A DNA stretch of 64,000 bases from Bacteroidota bacterium (GTDB taxonomy: Bacteria; Bacteroidota; Bacteroidia; Palsa-948). The notes below the pieces were generated by a model. That model made no database searches, had not been told where the DNA came from, and saw only the letters and a list, made by a program, of their open reading frames with translations. The stretch covers positions 1 through 64,000 of the forward strand of contig PLUL01000010.1 of the NCBI GenBank assembly GCA_003164895.1, given 5' to 3'. The position numbers were made by a program, and so were the translations under genes. Below are positions 34,662 through 43,888 of the stretch, piece by piece (position 1 is the first letter of the stretch; each line of letters begins with the position of its first letter).

Positions 34662-35165
34662 TTATTGTTTCGTGATGCTGTCACACGATTGAGCAATGCG
34701 CTTATATTTAATTGTGTCTTGTGTCGGGATGTAAGTACAAGTTGACCATCCACTAACAGTCCACCGAGCAATATTTTTTTCTTTGTCTATGTATTTCATT
34801 GAAATTAAAGTTGTGTCAGCACCGTCATACAATAGAGTTGCAAATGTCAAACTATCGCCTTGTTGTCTGATACTTTTTATTTTAAACCACCGACCTTCTG
34901 TTTCAAATGTGCATTGAATTTCTTTTACATTATTATTGTTTGTAATGCCTATTGACAGCAAGTCGCGAAATTGTCGGCAAGGAACAAGAAAGATATAGTC
35001 ATTGTCTTGCTTGGTTAATTCTGTCCAGTGTTTAGGAATATCTAATTTGTCGAACGAGATTTCGTTGTATAAATTTTTAGTCAAAGTTTTTGTGTCTTTA
35101 CCTGTCTGTATAGAACAAGCAAAAAGTAAAGTTAACCCACATAAATATATTGTCTTGTAAGGCAT
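34662..35165 (-). CDS. Lipoprotein of unknown function
   Basis: This 167-residue lipoprotein has a lipobox at TLLFACSIQ (Cys16). The mature part has IPKHWTELTKQDNDYIFLVPC, GRWFKIKSIRQQGDSLTFATLLYD and a late WSTCTYIP, with five Cys in all, some of which may pair. I recognise no family. It lies between fabH and recO on the same strand (18 bases after fabH, 29 before recO), so it may belong to a fabH-lipoprotein-recO unit. Its codon use looks more mixed than the neighbours, which could mean later acquisition; that is a weak impression. Confidence 0.75.
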   Translation of the reverse strand: MPYKTIYLCGLTLLFACSIQTGKDTKTLTKNLYNEISFDKLDIPKHWTELTKQDNDYIFLVPCRQFRDLLSIGITNNNNVKEIQCTFETEGRWFKIKSIRQQGDSLTFATLLYDGADTTLISMKYIDKEKNIARWTVSGWSTCTYIPTQDTIKYKRIAQSCDSITKQ

Positions 35166-35183
35166 TGCAATTGTGATTGTCTT

Positions 35184-36179
35184 CTACTTTGTATCATACG
35201 CCCACTTCACATAAATTGCGCCCCAGGTGAAGCCACCGCCAAATGCGGAGAGAATAATATTATCTCCTTTCTTCAGTTGCTTTTCATAATCCCAAAGACA
35301 AAGCGGAATGGTTCCTGAAGTGGTATTTCCGTAGCGCTGAATGTTGAGCATCACTTTTTCTGAACCAACGCCCATTCGTTTTGCGGTCGCATCAATGATA
35401 CGTTTGTTCGCCTGATGAGGAACTAGCCACGCAACATCTTCCGATTTCAGATTATTGCGCTTCATAATTTCTTCCGAAACATCTGCCATTCCTTTCACCG
35501 CGAATTTGAAAACAGTTTGTCCGTCCTGATGAATAAAATGATCGAGGTTTGCAACCGATCGCATGGTTGGCGGCTGCACCGAACCACCACCTTGCTGGTA
35601 AAGAAATTTTTTTCCTGCACCATCAACTCTTAGAATAGAATCCTGAATTCCAAATCCCTCGGTGTTGGGTTCAAGCAGAACTGCTCCGGCCCCATCTCCA
35701 AAAATTACGCAAGTGGAACGGTCGTTATAATCTACAATGGCAGACATTTTATCTGAACCAACCACAATCACTTTTTTGTATTTGCCGGTTTCGATAAACT
35801 GTGTACCGGTGATAAGTGAAAATAAAAATCCTGAACAGGCGGCAGAAACATCATAGCCCCAAGCATTCTTCGCACCTATTTTGTCGCAGATAATATTTGA
35901 AGTGGACGGAAAAATATGATCGGGCGTAACGGTACCGACAATGATCATGTCAATTTCTTCGGGACTGATATTTTTTTTCTTGAGAAGTCCTTTGATGGCT
36001 TCCACCGCCATGTCGGAATTGCCAAGACCTTTACCTTTAAGAATTCTTCTTTCTTTAACTCCTGTGCGGGTTTCGATCCATTCGCTGTTCGTGTCCACCA
36101 TTGTTTCAAGAACTTTGTTCGAGAGAACAAATTCAGGAACATATCCGTAAACACCTGTTATTGCCGCTTGAATTTTCAT
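35184..36179 (-). CDS. fabH: 3-oxoacyl-ACP synthase III
   Basis: This 331-residue enzyme is a beta-ketoacyl-ACP synthase III, which joins an acyl-CoA starter to malonyl-ACP to begin fatty-acid synthesis. The catalytic triad is visible: Cys in [10 protein letters not shown] near residue 113, His in [11 protein letters not shown] near 255, and Asn in RYGNTTSGT near 285. Length and ends ([14 protein letters not shown]) are typical. In many Bacteroidota fabH lies next to plsX and accB; here it stands with an unknown lipoprotein and recO, so it may be a second copy. It is divergent from the TPR-SpoIIE gene across 171 bases. Confidence 0.93.
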   Translation of the reverse strand: MKIQAAITGVYGYVPEFVLSNKVLETMVDTNSEWIETRTGVKERRILKGKGLGNSDMAVEAIKGLLKKKNISPEEIDMIIVGTVTPDHIFPSTSNIICDKIGAKNAWGYDVSAACSGFLFSLITGTQFIETGKYKKVIVVGSDKMSAIVDYNDRSTCVIFGDGAGAVLLEPNTEGFGIQDSILRVDGAGKKFLYQQGGGSVQPPTMRSVANLDHFIHQDGQTVFKFAVKGMADVSEEIMKRNNLKSEDVAWLVPHQANKRIIDATAKRMGVGSEKVMLNIQRYGNTTSGTIPLCLWDYEKQLKKGDNIILSAFGGGFTWGAIYVKWAYDTK

Positions 36180-36296
36180 AAATAAATTATCAAATCTAAA
36201 TAGGAGCGAAGATACTATTTAACGCAACTTGATAGTTAATAATTTTATCAAATTGTAATCGAAAACGAATAAAAGCAGCTTCAAAAAAATTTCTGC

Positions 36297-36325
36297 TTGC
36301 GCCTCGAAGGTTAGTTTTATATTTG
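36297..36325 (+). promoter_or_regulatory. Promoter of the TPR-SpoIIE gene
   Basis: TTG (36297-36299), an 18-base spacer and TATATTTG (36318-36325) form a full-consensus promoter. The ATG is 26 bases further. Confidence 0.65.
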
Positions 36326-36350
36326 AAGAATGTAAAATTAATCGGCAATA

Positions 36351-38342
36351 ATGCAATCTGCATACAAATATCTACATTCAAATATTGTAGTACACTTATT
36401 TTTTAAGTGCTTTTTTGTTTGCTGTTTTTTATTCCATTCCTATTCATCTTTCTCTCAAAGGAAAAATATTGATTCACTGTCCATTCTGATCAAAAAGGAC
36501 AAAGAGGATACAAACAAAGTCAATCACTTAAACAAATTATCCCGCGAATACATCAATATTGGCAGATATGACACGGCTTCGCATTGCAGTAACAACGCTT
36601 TGCAATTAGCACAGAAATTAATTTTTAAAAATGGCATTGCCAATTCGTATAATATTCTTGGAAATATAAATCGAGAGCAAGGAAATTATCCTCAGGCATT
36701 AGATAATTATCTCAAAGCATTAAAGATTGATGAGGATCAGAAAGATAAAAACGGAATGGCTAAGCGCTACGGAAATATCGGGATTGTTTATAAAGAACAA
36801 AGCGATTACGTAAAATCGTTAGAGTATTATTTCAAAGCACTTAAAATAGCAGAGGAACTTGGAAATAAACAAATTCAAGCAACAAATCTTGGAAATATCG
36901 GAACAGTATTTGAAGAGCAAGCGGACTTTTCAAAAGCGTTGTACTATTATTTTAAGGCGTTAAAAATGGTGGAGGAACTTGGGAATAAACAAATACAAGC
37001 AACCAACCTTGGCAACATTGGAGATGTTTATAAAAAGCAAGCCAACTATCGTCAGGCGCTGGATTATTGTTTTAAGGCGTTGCACATGGATGAGGAACTT
37101 GGAAATAAAAATGGAATTGCACGACACTTGGCCAATATCGGAGACATTTATTCTTCAACTAAAAAATATGCTGAAGCTGAAAAATACCTGCTGCAAGCGT
37201 TGGCAATAGATACCACTATTGGCGCTCTTACCGGAACAATGTATAGGCAATTGGCACTTAGTAATCTTTACGAGCAAATGGGAAATCCAACCAACGCACT
37301 CCAGCATTTCAAAAAAGCAATGACCGCAAAGGATACGCTCTTTAATTTAAATAAAAATAAGGAAATCACCAACAAGGCAATGAACTACGAATTTGAGAAG
37401 ATGAAAGCCGAACAGGAAAAGAAAGATGCAAAAGCAGAAGCGGAAAACAAAAAGAAAAACATCATTTTATTCTTTGTACTAATCTCTTTGGTTTTGATTC
37501 TTGTTTTTTCTGGATTTGTGTTTCGTTCACTGCGAATAACACGCAAACAAAATCGAATCATTGAAATGCAAAAGCAAAAAGTAGAAGAACATCAAAAAGA
37601 AATTATTGATTCCATCACGTATGCCAAAAGATTACAAGATGCCATATTACCTCCATTGCATTTTGTAAAAAAATATTTGCCTGACAATTTTATTTTATAC
37701 AAACCAAAGGATATTGTAGCCGGAGATTTTTATTGGATGGAAGTTATTGATAACACCATTTTTGTTGCTGCTGCAGATTGTACCGGGCACGGCGTATCGG
37801 GTGCAATAATTTCGGTGGTGTGCAGCAATGCGCTTAACCGAACCGTAAACGAATTTGGTTTGCGCGACACAGGAAAAATTTTAGATAAAGTAACCGAGCT
37901 TGTTATAGAAACTTTTGAAAAAAGCGATAAGAATGTAATGGACGGCATGGATATTTCTTTGTTATCAATTAATAAATCGAACGGACAAATTCATTGGAGC
38001 GGAGCAAATAATGCGTTGTGGTATATTCAAAATGGAATTATTAATGAAATTACTCCCAATAAACAACCTATCGGAAAACACGACAATCCGAAACCGTTCA
38101 CCACGCACAACATTGCATGTCAACCTAACACCATATTCTATTTATATACCGATGGTTATGCTGATCAGTTTGGTGGACCTAAAGGAAAAAAATTCAAGTA
38201 CAAACAATTGGAAGAAAAAATATTATCCATTTGCAATAATCCGTTAGCAGAACAGGAAAAATTATTGGACAAAATATTTATTGAATGGAAAGGCGATCTG
38301 GATCAGGTAGATGATGTATGTGTTATCGGAATAAAAATATAG
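36351..38342 (+). CDS. TPR-transmembrane-SpoIIE phosphatase
   Basis: This 663-residue protein has a signal anchor or signal peptide (VVHLFFKCFFVCCFLFHSYSSFSQ, residues 13-36), a periplasmic array of about six TPR units of 40 residues (55-330), a membrane segment near 368-390, a coiled linker (395-430) and a cytoplasmic SpoIIE/RsbU PP2C domain (440-663). Phosphatase motifs are complete: VAGDFYWMEV, ADCTGHGVSGAIISV, NVMDGMDISLL, YLYTDGYADQFGG, DDVCVIG. It would sense a protein or peptide outside through its TPRs and dephosphorylate a STAS antagonist inside. The phosphatase half is closely related to that of the 21063 gene. The TPR units are also alike at the DNA level. Confidence 0.9.
   Translation: MQSAYKYLHSNIVVHLFFKCFFVCCFLFHSYSSFSQRKNIDSLSILIKKDKEDTNKVNHLNKLSREYINIGRYDTASHCSNNALQLAQKLIFKNGIANSYNILGNINREQGNYPQALDNYLKALKIDEDQKDKNGMAKRYGNIGIVYKEQSDYVKSLEYYFKALKIAEELGNKQIQATNLGNIGTVFEEQADFSKALYYYFKALKMVEELGNKQIQATNLGNIGDVYKKQANYRQALDYCFKALHMDEELGNKNGIARHLANIGDIYSSTKKYAEAEKYLLQALAIDTTIGALTGTMYRQLALSNLYEQMGNPTNALQHFKKAMTAKDTLFNLNKNKEITNKAMNYEFEKMKAEQEKKDAKAEAENKKKNIILFFVLISLVLILVFSGFVFRSLRITRKQNRIIEMQKQKVEEHQKEIIDSITYAKRLQDAILPPLHFVKKYLPDNFILYKPKDIVAGDFYWMEVIDNTIFVAAADCTGHGVSGAIISVVCSNALNRTVNEFGLRDTGKILDKVTELVIETFEKSDKNVMDGMDISLLSINKSNGQIHWSGANNALWYIQNGIINEITPNKQPIGKHDNPKPFTTHNIACQPNTIFYLYTDGYADQFGGPKGKKFKYKQLEEKILSICNNPLAEQEKLLDKIFIEWKGDLDQVDDVCVIGIKI
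36831..37095 (+). repeat. 120-base repeats encoding TPR units
   Basis: Blocks beginning at about 36831, 36951 and 37071 are alike in DNA, not only in protein, for example GAACTTGGAAATAAACAAAT in the first and nearly the same in the second. The 120-base period equals one 40-residue TPR of the tandem (TPR_12-like) type. Sequence-level likeness points to recent duplication or gene conversion among units. Confidence 0.75.
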
Positions 38343-38366
38343 CTATAATCTCCAGCCGAATTTTAT

Positions 38367-38711
38367 TTATTTGTTTTTTAAATCAGCAACATCTCCATCG
38401 GTATCTATGACTTTTAGTTTCAAATCCGAAACATCATTGTTTAATGTATTTATTTTATATTTTAAATCCGAGTAATTACTGCTACTGTTATTGATTACAT
38501 TTTCGCGAAATGTTTCTACATTGCCAATCCGCCTTTCCATAACATGTACTTGATCTTCTGCTTTGCTTATTTTTATAATCGCATCACTTATTCTTTGTTC
38601 AAGTAGAATATTTTTTTTGCTTGTGTTTTGTAAGTAGTAGAGTTGAATACTATTTGATATACATAAAACTCCGACTAATACTATTGAAATTATTTTTGGT
38701 ATTTTTTTCAT
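38367..38711 (-). CDS. Small membrane-anchored coiled-coil protein
   Basis: From the ATG at 38711 this is a 114-residue protein with one membrane segment near the start (MKKIPKIISIVLVGVLCISN) and a coiled-coil tail with heptads of Leu/Ile/Val (for example KINTLNNDVSDLKLKVIDTD). An upstream in-frame start at 38756 would add 15 residues with no signal. I recognise no family. It faces the TPR-SpoIIE gene tail to tail (24 bases apart), so the pairing is not an operon. Confidence 0.65.
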   Translation of the reverse strand: MKKIPKIISIVLVGVLCISNSIQLYYLQNTSKKNILLEQRISDAIIKISKAEDQVHVMERRIGNVETFRENVINNSSSNYSDLKYKINTLNNDVSDLKLKVIDTDGDVADLKNK

Positions 38712-38868
38712 TTTGATTGTAGAATAGGTTTTTTCTGATAGAACAAAGATGAGCACTTAATTGCAGAAAGTATTGCATAACTTTAGGGATATGTTACATC
38801 ATTCACACACAACATTAATTTTTCATAAATTAAATTAATACCTTTACAGAAATAGCTATCTGCAACTC

Positions 38869-39372
38869 ATGAAATCAATTTTGCGTATTATTGTTTTTAC
38901 ATTGATTTCTTTTTCTTCCAATCAGGTTTTTAGTCAGAGTAGTAAGTGCAGTTACTATGATTCACTCAAGATAATGCCCTCGTTTAGATTTTATTCTCCT
39001 GATGGAACGGTATTCACCTCCGATAGTCTCGGAAATAAAAACTCTACGGTAATAATTTATTTTAAAACAGATTGCCCTTACTGCGGAAAAGAGGCGGATA
39101 TAATTTCGAAAAACATTAATGACTTTCCGTCCACCGATTTTATTTTTATCACAAGATCATCAGATACTGCTGATGTCAGGAGTTTTGTAGCATTACATAA
39201 ATTGGGAAGTAATAAAAGAGTAAGATTTCTTCAGGATAAAGAAAAATTATATTACAAGTTTTACGCTGCAAGCTATACCCCTTCCATTCACATTTATGAC
39301 AAAAACAAAAAACTAAAATTGTTTGCTGAAGGAATTCTCATTAAAGAAGAATTGTTAAAATATATTCAGTAA
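38869..39372 (+). CDS. Secreted thioredoxin-like protein
   Basis: This 167-residue protein has a signal peptide (cut near FSQS, residues 24-25) and a thioredoxin fold of the TlpA/redoxin kind. The active site is C-P-Y-C (FKTDCPYCGKEAD), preceded by STVIIYF and followed by the cis-Pro strand YTPSIHIYD. Periplasmic members reduce or rearrange disulfides, often for cytochrome c maturation. It is a single gene with a possible -7 element TACCTTTA at 38839-38846 and converges with the collagen-like lipoprotein gene at 39401. Confidence 0.85.
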   Translation: MKSILRIIVFTLISFSSNQVFSQSSKCSYYDSLKIMPSFRFYSPDGTVFTSDSLGNKNSTVIIYFKTDCPYCGKEADIISKNINDFPSTDFIFITRSSDTADVRSFVALHKLGSNKRVRFLQDKEKLYYKFYAASYTPSIHIYDKNKKLKLFAEGILIKEELLKYIQ

Positions 39373-39400
39373 CGTAAAAAACTTTCCTGCAAATCCGAAA

Positions 39401-39940
39401 TTAATCTTTCAGATTAAATGCTTTTTTTACCTCTTGATAATTTTTGTAATTAACATTTGGATGTGCTAACCTGGCTCCCGCAGCAATGCATATTACTTTG
39501 AATTGGCAAGTTGCTCCGAAAACTGTATTCGGATCTGATCCTAAAGTACCACCACCATAATTCCAGGCAACTTGAACATAATCAACTACTGTTGTAAAAG
39601 ACATATAATAATTAGTGCTTGCTACATAGGTGTAAGGCACCGCTTCATACGTTGTTCCGTTATCAATACTAAAAAAAACCTGAACCGAACCATTATCGTG
39701 AATTGCTTGTGTTAAATCATTATCTTGAAAATTTGCGTAGTAGTATGGATTTGAACCGCTACTAATAGACCAATTTACGCTTGTTGCTACTTGATAAATT
39801 AGAGAAGTAACATTTGCGTTTCCATTTGTTCCGTTTGTTCCAGCAGGTCCTTGAGGTCCTACGGGTCCATCCTTTACACAACTTGAAAAGGCAAAAGAAG
39901 TGATGATTGCAATTACTGATAAAAATGTTTTTGTCTTCAT
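39401..39940 (-). CDS. Small lipoprotein with collagen-like GXY stretch (paralogue of 8926 gene)
   Basis: This 179-residue lipoprotein has a lipobox at AFSSC (Cys21) and a collagen-like stretch (GPVGPQGPAGTNGTNGNAN, residues 25-43). The middle domain is beta-rich and unlike that of the 8926 gene, but the last 25 residues (ARLAHPNVNYKNYQEV, then KKAFNLKD) are almost the same. Known collagen-like lipoproteins of this kind are surface exposed. The shared tail suggests a conserved function at the C-terminus. It stands alone between two convergent and divergent genes. Confidence 0.82.
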   Translation of the reverse strand: MKTKTFLSVIAIITSFAFSSCVKDGPVGPQGPAGTNGTNGNANVTSLIYQVATSVNWSISSGSNPYYYANFQDNDLTQAIHDNGSVQVFFSIDNGTTYEAVPYTYVASTNYYMSFTTVVDYVQVAWNYGGGTLGSDPNTVFGATCQFKVICIAAGARLAHPNVNYKNYQEVKKAFNLKD

Positions 39941-40056
39941 AGTGATTTATTTTTTTGTTGTCCAAAGATATATGTTTTCCTTTAATGCGATTCCCATTTC
40001 ATGTTAAATTGAATATTTGTTTCGAAAAAAACAATAGTAATTCTATCGCTGAAAAA

Positions 40057-40088
40057 TTGTTGTAACCTCTGTAACTTTTCTATCTTTA
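40057..40088 (+). promoter_or_regulatory. Promoter of the 40145 lipoprotein gene
   Basis: TTG at 40060-40062 (or 40057-40059), an 18-base spacer and TATCTTTA at 40081-40088 fit the consensus but for the last base. The ATG lies 56 bases downstream. Confidence 0.5.
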
Positions 40089-40144
40089 CATGCGTCTTAT
40101 GCTTGAAAATGGTTAACAATAATTACTTATCAATATTCAACTCA

Positions 40145-41038
40145 ATGAAAACCAAACAGTTAATTTTAAGCGTAGCTATCCTGACGATGGTATTATCTCT
40201 TTCATTCATTGGATGCCGAAAAGCTCCATCGGTAAATGATACCGACACCAGCGCTGCGACCGACAACACGCTTGCGGAAAAAACATCCAACGATGCTACC
40301 ACTATGGTTCAGGAGTCATCCGAAACGGGTTCCACAAGTTCTTATCGTAATGGCAATGAAAATACATTAACCACTTGCGCAACAATAAAAGACACCAACA
40401 AAATAATCACCCTTACGTTTAGTGGAGGAATGTGTAATGATGGGCACACTCGTAGTGGAATTATGACGATTGATTATTCTCAATCGGGAACCAATATATA
40501 TCCCCGCAACCCTGGTTTTACATGCGTAGTGTCAACAAGCAATTATAAAGTTGATGGGATGCCCGTAACCATCAATAAAACAATTACCAACACAACTCCG
40601 AATTTAAATCCAGGAACAAATCTTACCTGGACAGATAATGCAAGTGTCAGCATCGTGAAATCAACAGGAACGCTTTCATGGACATCAAATAAAGTTCTAA
40701 CTCTTTTGAATACAAGCGACCAAACCGTTTATCATGGTCAATCCACATCAATTACTTGGAGCAAAGCAATAATTGGTCTCACAGGTAGTGAAAGTGGCAC
40801 AACAGCAACCGGAGTAAATTTTACAGTAAATGTTACCAACCAGTTGGTTTGCGATAGGAATTGTTCTCCTAACGCTTTGCATCCGGGGCACCATCCATTT
40901 ATTAATGGAACATTAGATTTCACCCCAGGAAGCAAACCCACACGTCATGTTAATTTTGGTTACCCGAATAATGGCGCATGTGATGACCAAGCACTCGTTA
41001 CCATTGGCACCTATACTGTTCAAATCATATTGCCCTGA
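40145..41038 (+). CDS. Lipoprotein of unknown function
   Basis: From the ATG at 40145 this is a 297-residue lipoprotein; the lipobox ends at the Cys of LSFIGCRKA. An in-frame ATG at 40103 adds 14 residues before the signal peptide and is unlikely. After an acidic/Thr-rich linker (about 25-75) comes a beta-rich domain with GGMCNDGHTRSGIMTIDYSQ, VTINKTITNTTP and a C-terminal CDDQALVTIGTYTVQI. Similar lipoproteins occur in multiple copies in Bacteroidota, but I cannot name a family. The gene has its own promoter and a strong terminator, so it is a single unit. Confidence 0.8.
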   Translation: MKTKQLILSVAILTMVLSLSFIGCRKAPSVNDTDTSAATDNTLAEKTSNDATTMVQESSETGSTSSYRNGNENTLTTCATIKDTNKIITLTFSGGMCNDGHTRSGIMTIDYSQSGTNIYPRNPGFTCVVSTSNYKVDGMPVTINKTITNTTPNLNPGTNLTWTDNASVSIVKSTGTLSWTSNKVLTLLNTSDQTVYHGQSTSITWSKAIIGLTGSESGTTATGVNFTVNVTNQLVCDRNCSPNALHPGHHPFINGTLDFTPGSKPTRHVNFGYPNNGACDDQALVTIGTYTVQIILP

Positions 41039-41057
41039 AGAAAAATTTTAAACGAAG

Positions 41058-41090
41058 AAAACCCTATGCAAATGCTGCATGGGGTTTTTT
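41058..41090 (+). terminator. Strong terminator of the 40145 lipoprotein gene
   Basis: AAAACCCTATGCA (41058-41070) pairs with TGCATGGGGTTTT (41076-41088) over 13 bp with one G-U pair and a 5-base loop, followed by a run of T. Confidence 0.9.
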
Positions 41091-41163
41091 ATTTTATGTA
41101 GGGCGATAAATCTTATTTTTGTGAGCAATGGATTAATCTGTAATTTGTAATCTGAAATTTTTC

Positions 41164-43029
41164 ATGCCTGACATTATTAATCTTCTTCCTGATTCAGTTG
41201 CAAACCAAATTGCGGCAGGAGAAGTTATTCAGCGTCCGGCATCGGCAGTAAAAGAACTGTTGGAAAACTCGATTGACGCGAAAAGTACAGACATCAAACT
41301 CATTCTTAAAGATGCAGGCAGAACACTAATTCAAATAATTGATAATGGCATTGGTATGAGCGAAACGGATGCTCGCATGTGTTTTGAACGTCACGCCACT
41401 TCCAAAATTCAAAAAGCAGACGACCTTTTCAAAATTACCACGATGGGATTTCGCGGAGAAGCCATGGCTTCCATCGCTGGAGTTGCGCAAGTGGAAATGA
41501 AAACAAAACGCACAGAAGATGAACTCGGAACACAGATTGAAATTGAAGGAAGCGAATTGAAAAGTCACTCATCCTGCCAGTGCCCGAAAGGAACGAACAT
41601 CAGCGTAAAAAATCTTTTCTTCAATGTTCCTGCAAGAAGAAATTTTTTGAAGTCGGATTCTGTGGAACTCAGGCATATCATAGAAGAATTTCAGCGCGTG
41701 GCAATCGCTCATCCCGAAATTGCGTTGTCACTTCATCATAACAATTCTGAACTTTTTCATTTGGAAAAAGGAACGCTTCGTCAGCGCTTAGTTGGAATTT
41801 TTGGCGATAGCTTTAACCAACGGCTGGTTCCCGTTCATGAAGACACAACGATTGTGAATGTTACCGGTTTCATAGGGAAACCTGAGTTCGCAAGAAAGAC
41901 AAGAGGCGAACAATTTTTTTTCGTCAATAATCGTTTCATCAAAAGTCCGTATTTACATCACGCCTTGCAAAACGCTTACGAACAACTTTTGCAGAAAGAC
42001 GCATTTCCGTCCTATTTTCTCAACATGGAAATTGACCCGAAGATGATTGATGTGAATATTCATCCTACAAAAACAGAAATTAAATTTGAAGACGAACGTT
42101 CGGTTTATACGATTATTCGTTCTGCGGTGAAACAGTCGCTCGGTAAATATAATATCGCGCCCTCGCTCGACTTTGAACAGGAGACAAGTATTGCTATTCC
42201 GCAAAATAAATCCCGCGAAGAAATATTGCTGAATCCACCTAAAATAAAAATTGACCCGAAGTATAATCCGTTTGAAGTAGAAGAGAAAAAAATATCTTCC
42301 CGAGCTGCTGAAAAGAAAAACTTTGAATCAATTCCTTTTCTTCCATCGAAACGGGAACGAGAATTTTCCCGCCATACCAATAACCAGATGGAAGTGGAAA
42401 TAAAACAGGAAGAAGACGCTCAACAAGAATTTAAAATTGAAGGAGAAAAGACAAATAAAACATCGGCTTATCAGCTTCACAACAAATATATTCTGGCGCA
42501 CATAAAAACCGGAATGATTGTAATTGACCAGCAGGCAGCTCACGAACGGATACTTTTTGAAAATTATTTTGAAATGGTAGAAAAGCACAAAGGCGTTTCA
42601 CAGCAACAATTGTTTCCGCAAACGCTTGAATTTTCTGCCGGTGATGCGGTAATTTTAAAAGAACTTCACGAAGAATTACACGCACTTGGATTTGACATCA
42701 ATGGATTCGGAAAAAATACTTTTATTGTTCACGGAATTCCTGCCGATATTTCTGACCAGAATATTTTTGAACTTTTAGAAAAACTGATTGAAGATTATAA
42801 ATCATCTCAGGGCTCAAAATCTAATTTAGTAAACGCAAAAAAAGAAATAGTGGCAAAAGCGATGGCGAAAAGTCTTTCCATCAAATCTGGAGAGCCACTC
42901 AACCACGAGGAAATGAGTCACATGGTGGATGAATTATTCGCCTGCAAAATGCCATACGCTTCTCCATCCGGCAAACCGACATTAATTACAATTTCATTGG
43001 ATGAGTTGGATAAAAAATTGAAAAAATAA
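41164..43029 (+). CDS. mutL: DNA mismatch repair protein MutL
   Basis: This 621-residue protein is MutL, the linker between MutS and downstream nicking in mismatch repair. The GHKL ATPase motifs are complete (EVIQRPASAVKELLENSIDA, DNGIGM, TMGFRGEAMASI, HIHPTKTEIKF-type end near residue 305). The C-terminal domain keeps most of the endonuclease motif as DQQAAHERILFE: the usual His of DQHA is Gln, and the late CPHGRP-type motif reads SPSGKP. The nicking site may therefore be altered. The linker (about 345-430) is Lys/Glu-rich. The rhomboid gene begins on the base after its stop. Confidence 0.95.
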   Translation: MPDIINLLPDSVANQIAAGEVIQRPASAVKELLENSIDAKSTDIKLILKDAGRTLIQIIDNGIGMSETDARMCFERHATSKIQKADDLFKITTMGFRGEAMASIAGVAQVEMKTKRTEDELGTQIEIEGSELKSHSSCQCPKGTNISVKNLFFNVPARRNFLKSDSVELRHIIEEFQRVAIAHPEIALSLHHNNSELFHLEKGTLRQRLVGIFGDSFNQRLVPVHEDTTIVNVTGFIGKPEFARKTRGEQFFFVNNRFIKSPYLHHALQNAYEQLLQKDAFPSYFLNMEIDPKMIDVNIHPTKTEIKFEDERSVYTIIRSAVKQSLGKYNIAPSLDFEQETSIAIPQNKSREEILLNPPKIKIDPKYNPFEVEEKKISSRAAEKKNFESIPFLPSKREREFSRHTNNQMEVEIKQEEDAQQEFKIEGEKTNKTSAYQLHNKYILAHIKTGMIVIDQQAAHERILFENYFEMVEKHKGVSQQQLFPQTLEFSAGDAVILKELHEELHALGFDINGFGKNTFIVHGIPADISDQNIFELLEKLIEDYKSSQGSKSNLVNAKKEIVAKAMAKSLSIKSGEPLNHEEMSHMVDELFACKMPYASPSGKPTLITISLDELDKKLKK

Positions 43030-43878
43030 ATGCAAGAATACAGACCTTCCGGCTTCAATGTTTTGCCTCCGGTTATAAAAAACCTGCTCATCATCAATGG
43101 GATTTTTTATTTGGCAACCGTTGTGCTTGACATGAAGATGCACATTGACCTTACCTCTATTTTAGGATTGCATTATTTTTTCTCGGAAGATTTTAGACCT
43201 TACCAACTCATCACCTACATGTTCATGCACGGAAGTTTCATGCACATTTTTTTCAACATGTTTGCGCTGTGGATGTTTGGCAATGTGCTTGAGAATGTGT
43301 GGGGAGCGAAAAGGTTTTTGATTTATTATTTTGTTTGCGGAATTGGCGCCGTGCTTCTTCATTACACCGTTCACTATTTTGAAATTCGCCCCGTGCTTCA
43401 GGTGCTGAACGATTACATTGCGAATCCTGCTGCCGATAAATTTAAAGATATGTTTATATCGGGTACAATGAATTTTTCATCCATTCAAGAGAAGCAAGCT
43501 TTTCAGGCGATATTAAATGACTATCAATCGCAATTACTTTCCGGCAATACAGAAAAAGCATTGCAAACTTCGATTGATTTTGTGCTTGAATATAAAAAAG
43601 CATTCTTGAACGCGCCTGTGGTGGTTGGCGCATCGGGTTCTATCTTCGGATTGCTTTTAGCTTTCGGTATGATGTTTCCGAATTCCATGATATACATGTA
43701 TTTTTTCTTCCCGATAAAAGCAAAATATTTTGTAATACTTTACGGAGCTATTGAACTTTTCGGCGCTGTAAAATCATCCGATGGCGATAACATTGCACAC
43801 TACGCTCATCTTGGCGGAATGCTCTTTGGATTTATTCTGATAAAAATTTGGAATAGAAAAAAGACCCCGTATTTTTAA
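43030..43878 (+). CDS. Rhomboid-family intramembrane serine protease
   Basis: This 282-residue protein has about six to seven membrane segments. The family motifs are present: HGSFMHIFFNMFALWMFGNVLE near residue 70, the catalytic Ser in GASGSIFGLL near 200, and the catalytic His in HYAHLGGMLFGF near 260. An insertion of about 55 residues (about 125-180) separates the membrane segments and looks soluble. Rhomboids cut proteins within or near the membrane. It follows mutL with no gap, which is a common arrangement in Bacteroidota, where one or two rhomboids follow mutL. Confidence 0.92.
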   Translation: MQEYRPSGFNVLPPVIKNLLIINGIFYLATVVLDMKMHIDLTSILGLHYFFSEDFRPYQLITYMFMHGSFMHIFFNMFALWMFGNVLENVWGAKRFLIYYFVCGIGAVLLHYTVHYFEIRPVLQVLNDYIANPAADKFKDMFISGTMNFSSIQEKQAFQAILNDYQSQLLSGNTEKALQTSIDFVLEYKKAFLNAPVVVGASGSIFGLLLAFGMMFPNSMIYMYFFFPIKAKYFVILYGAIELFGAVKSSDGDNIAHYAHLGGMLFGFILIKIWNRKKTPYF

Positions 43879-43888
43879 ATTCAAAAAT

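Noticed and set aside
41115-41160. AATCTGTAATTTGTAATCTG-like repeat before mutL
   Set aside because: It resembles part of the 1531-1621 element but has no inverted partner and could be chance in AT-rich leader DNA.
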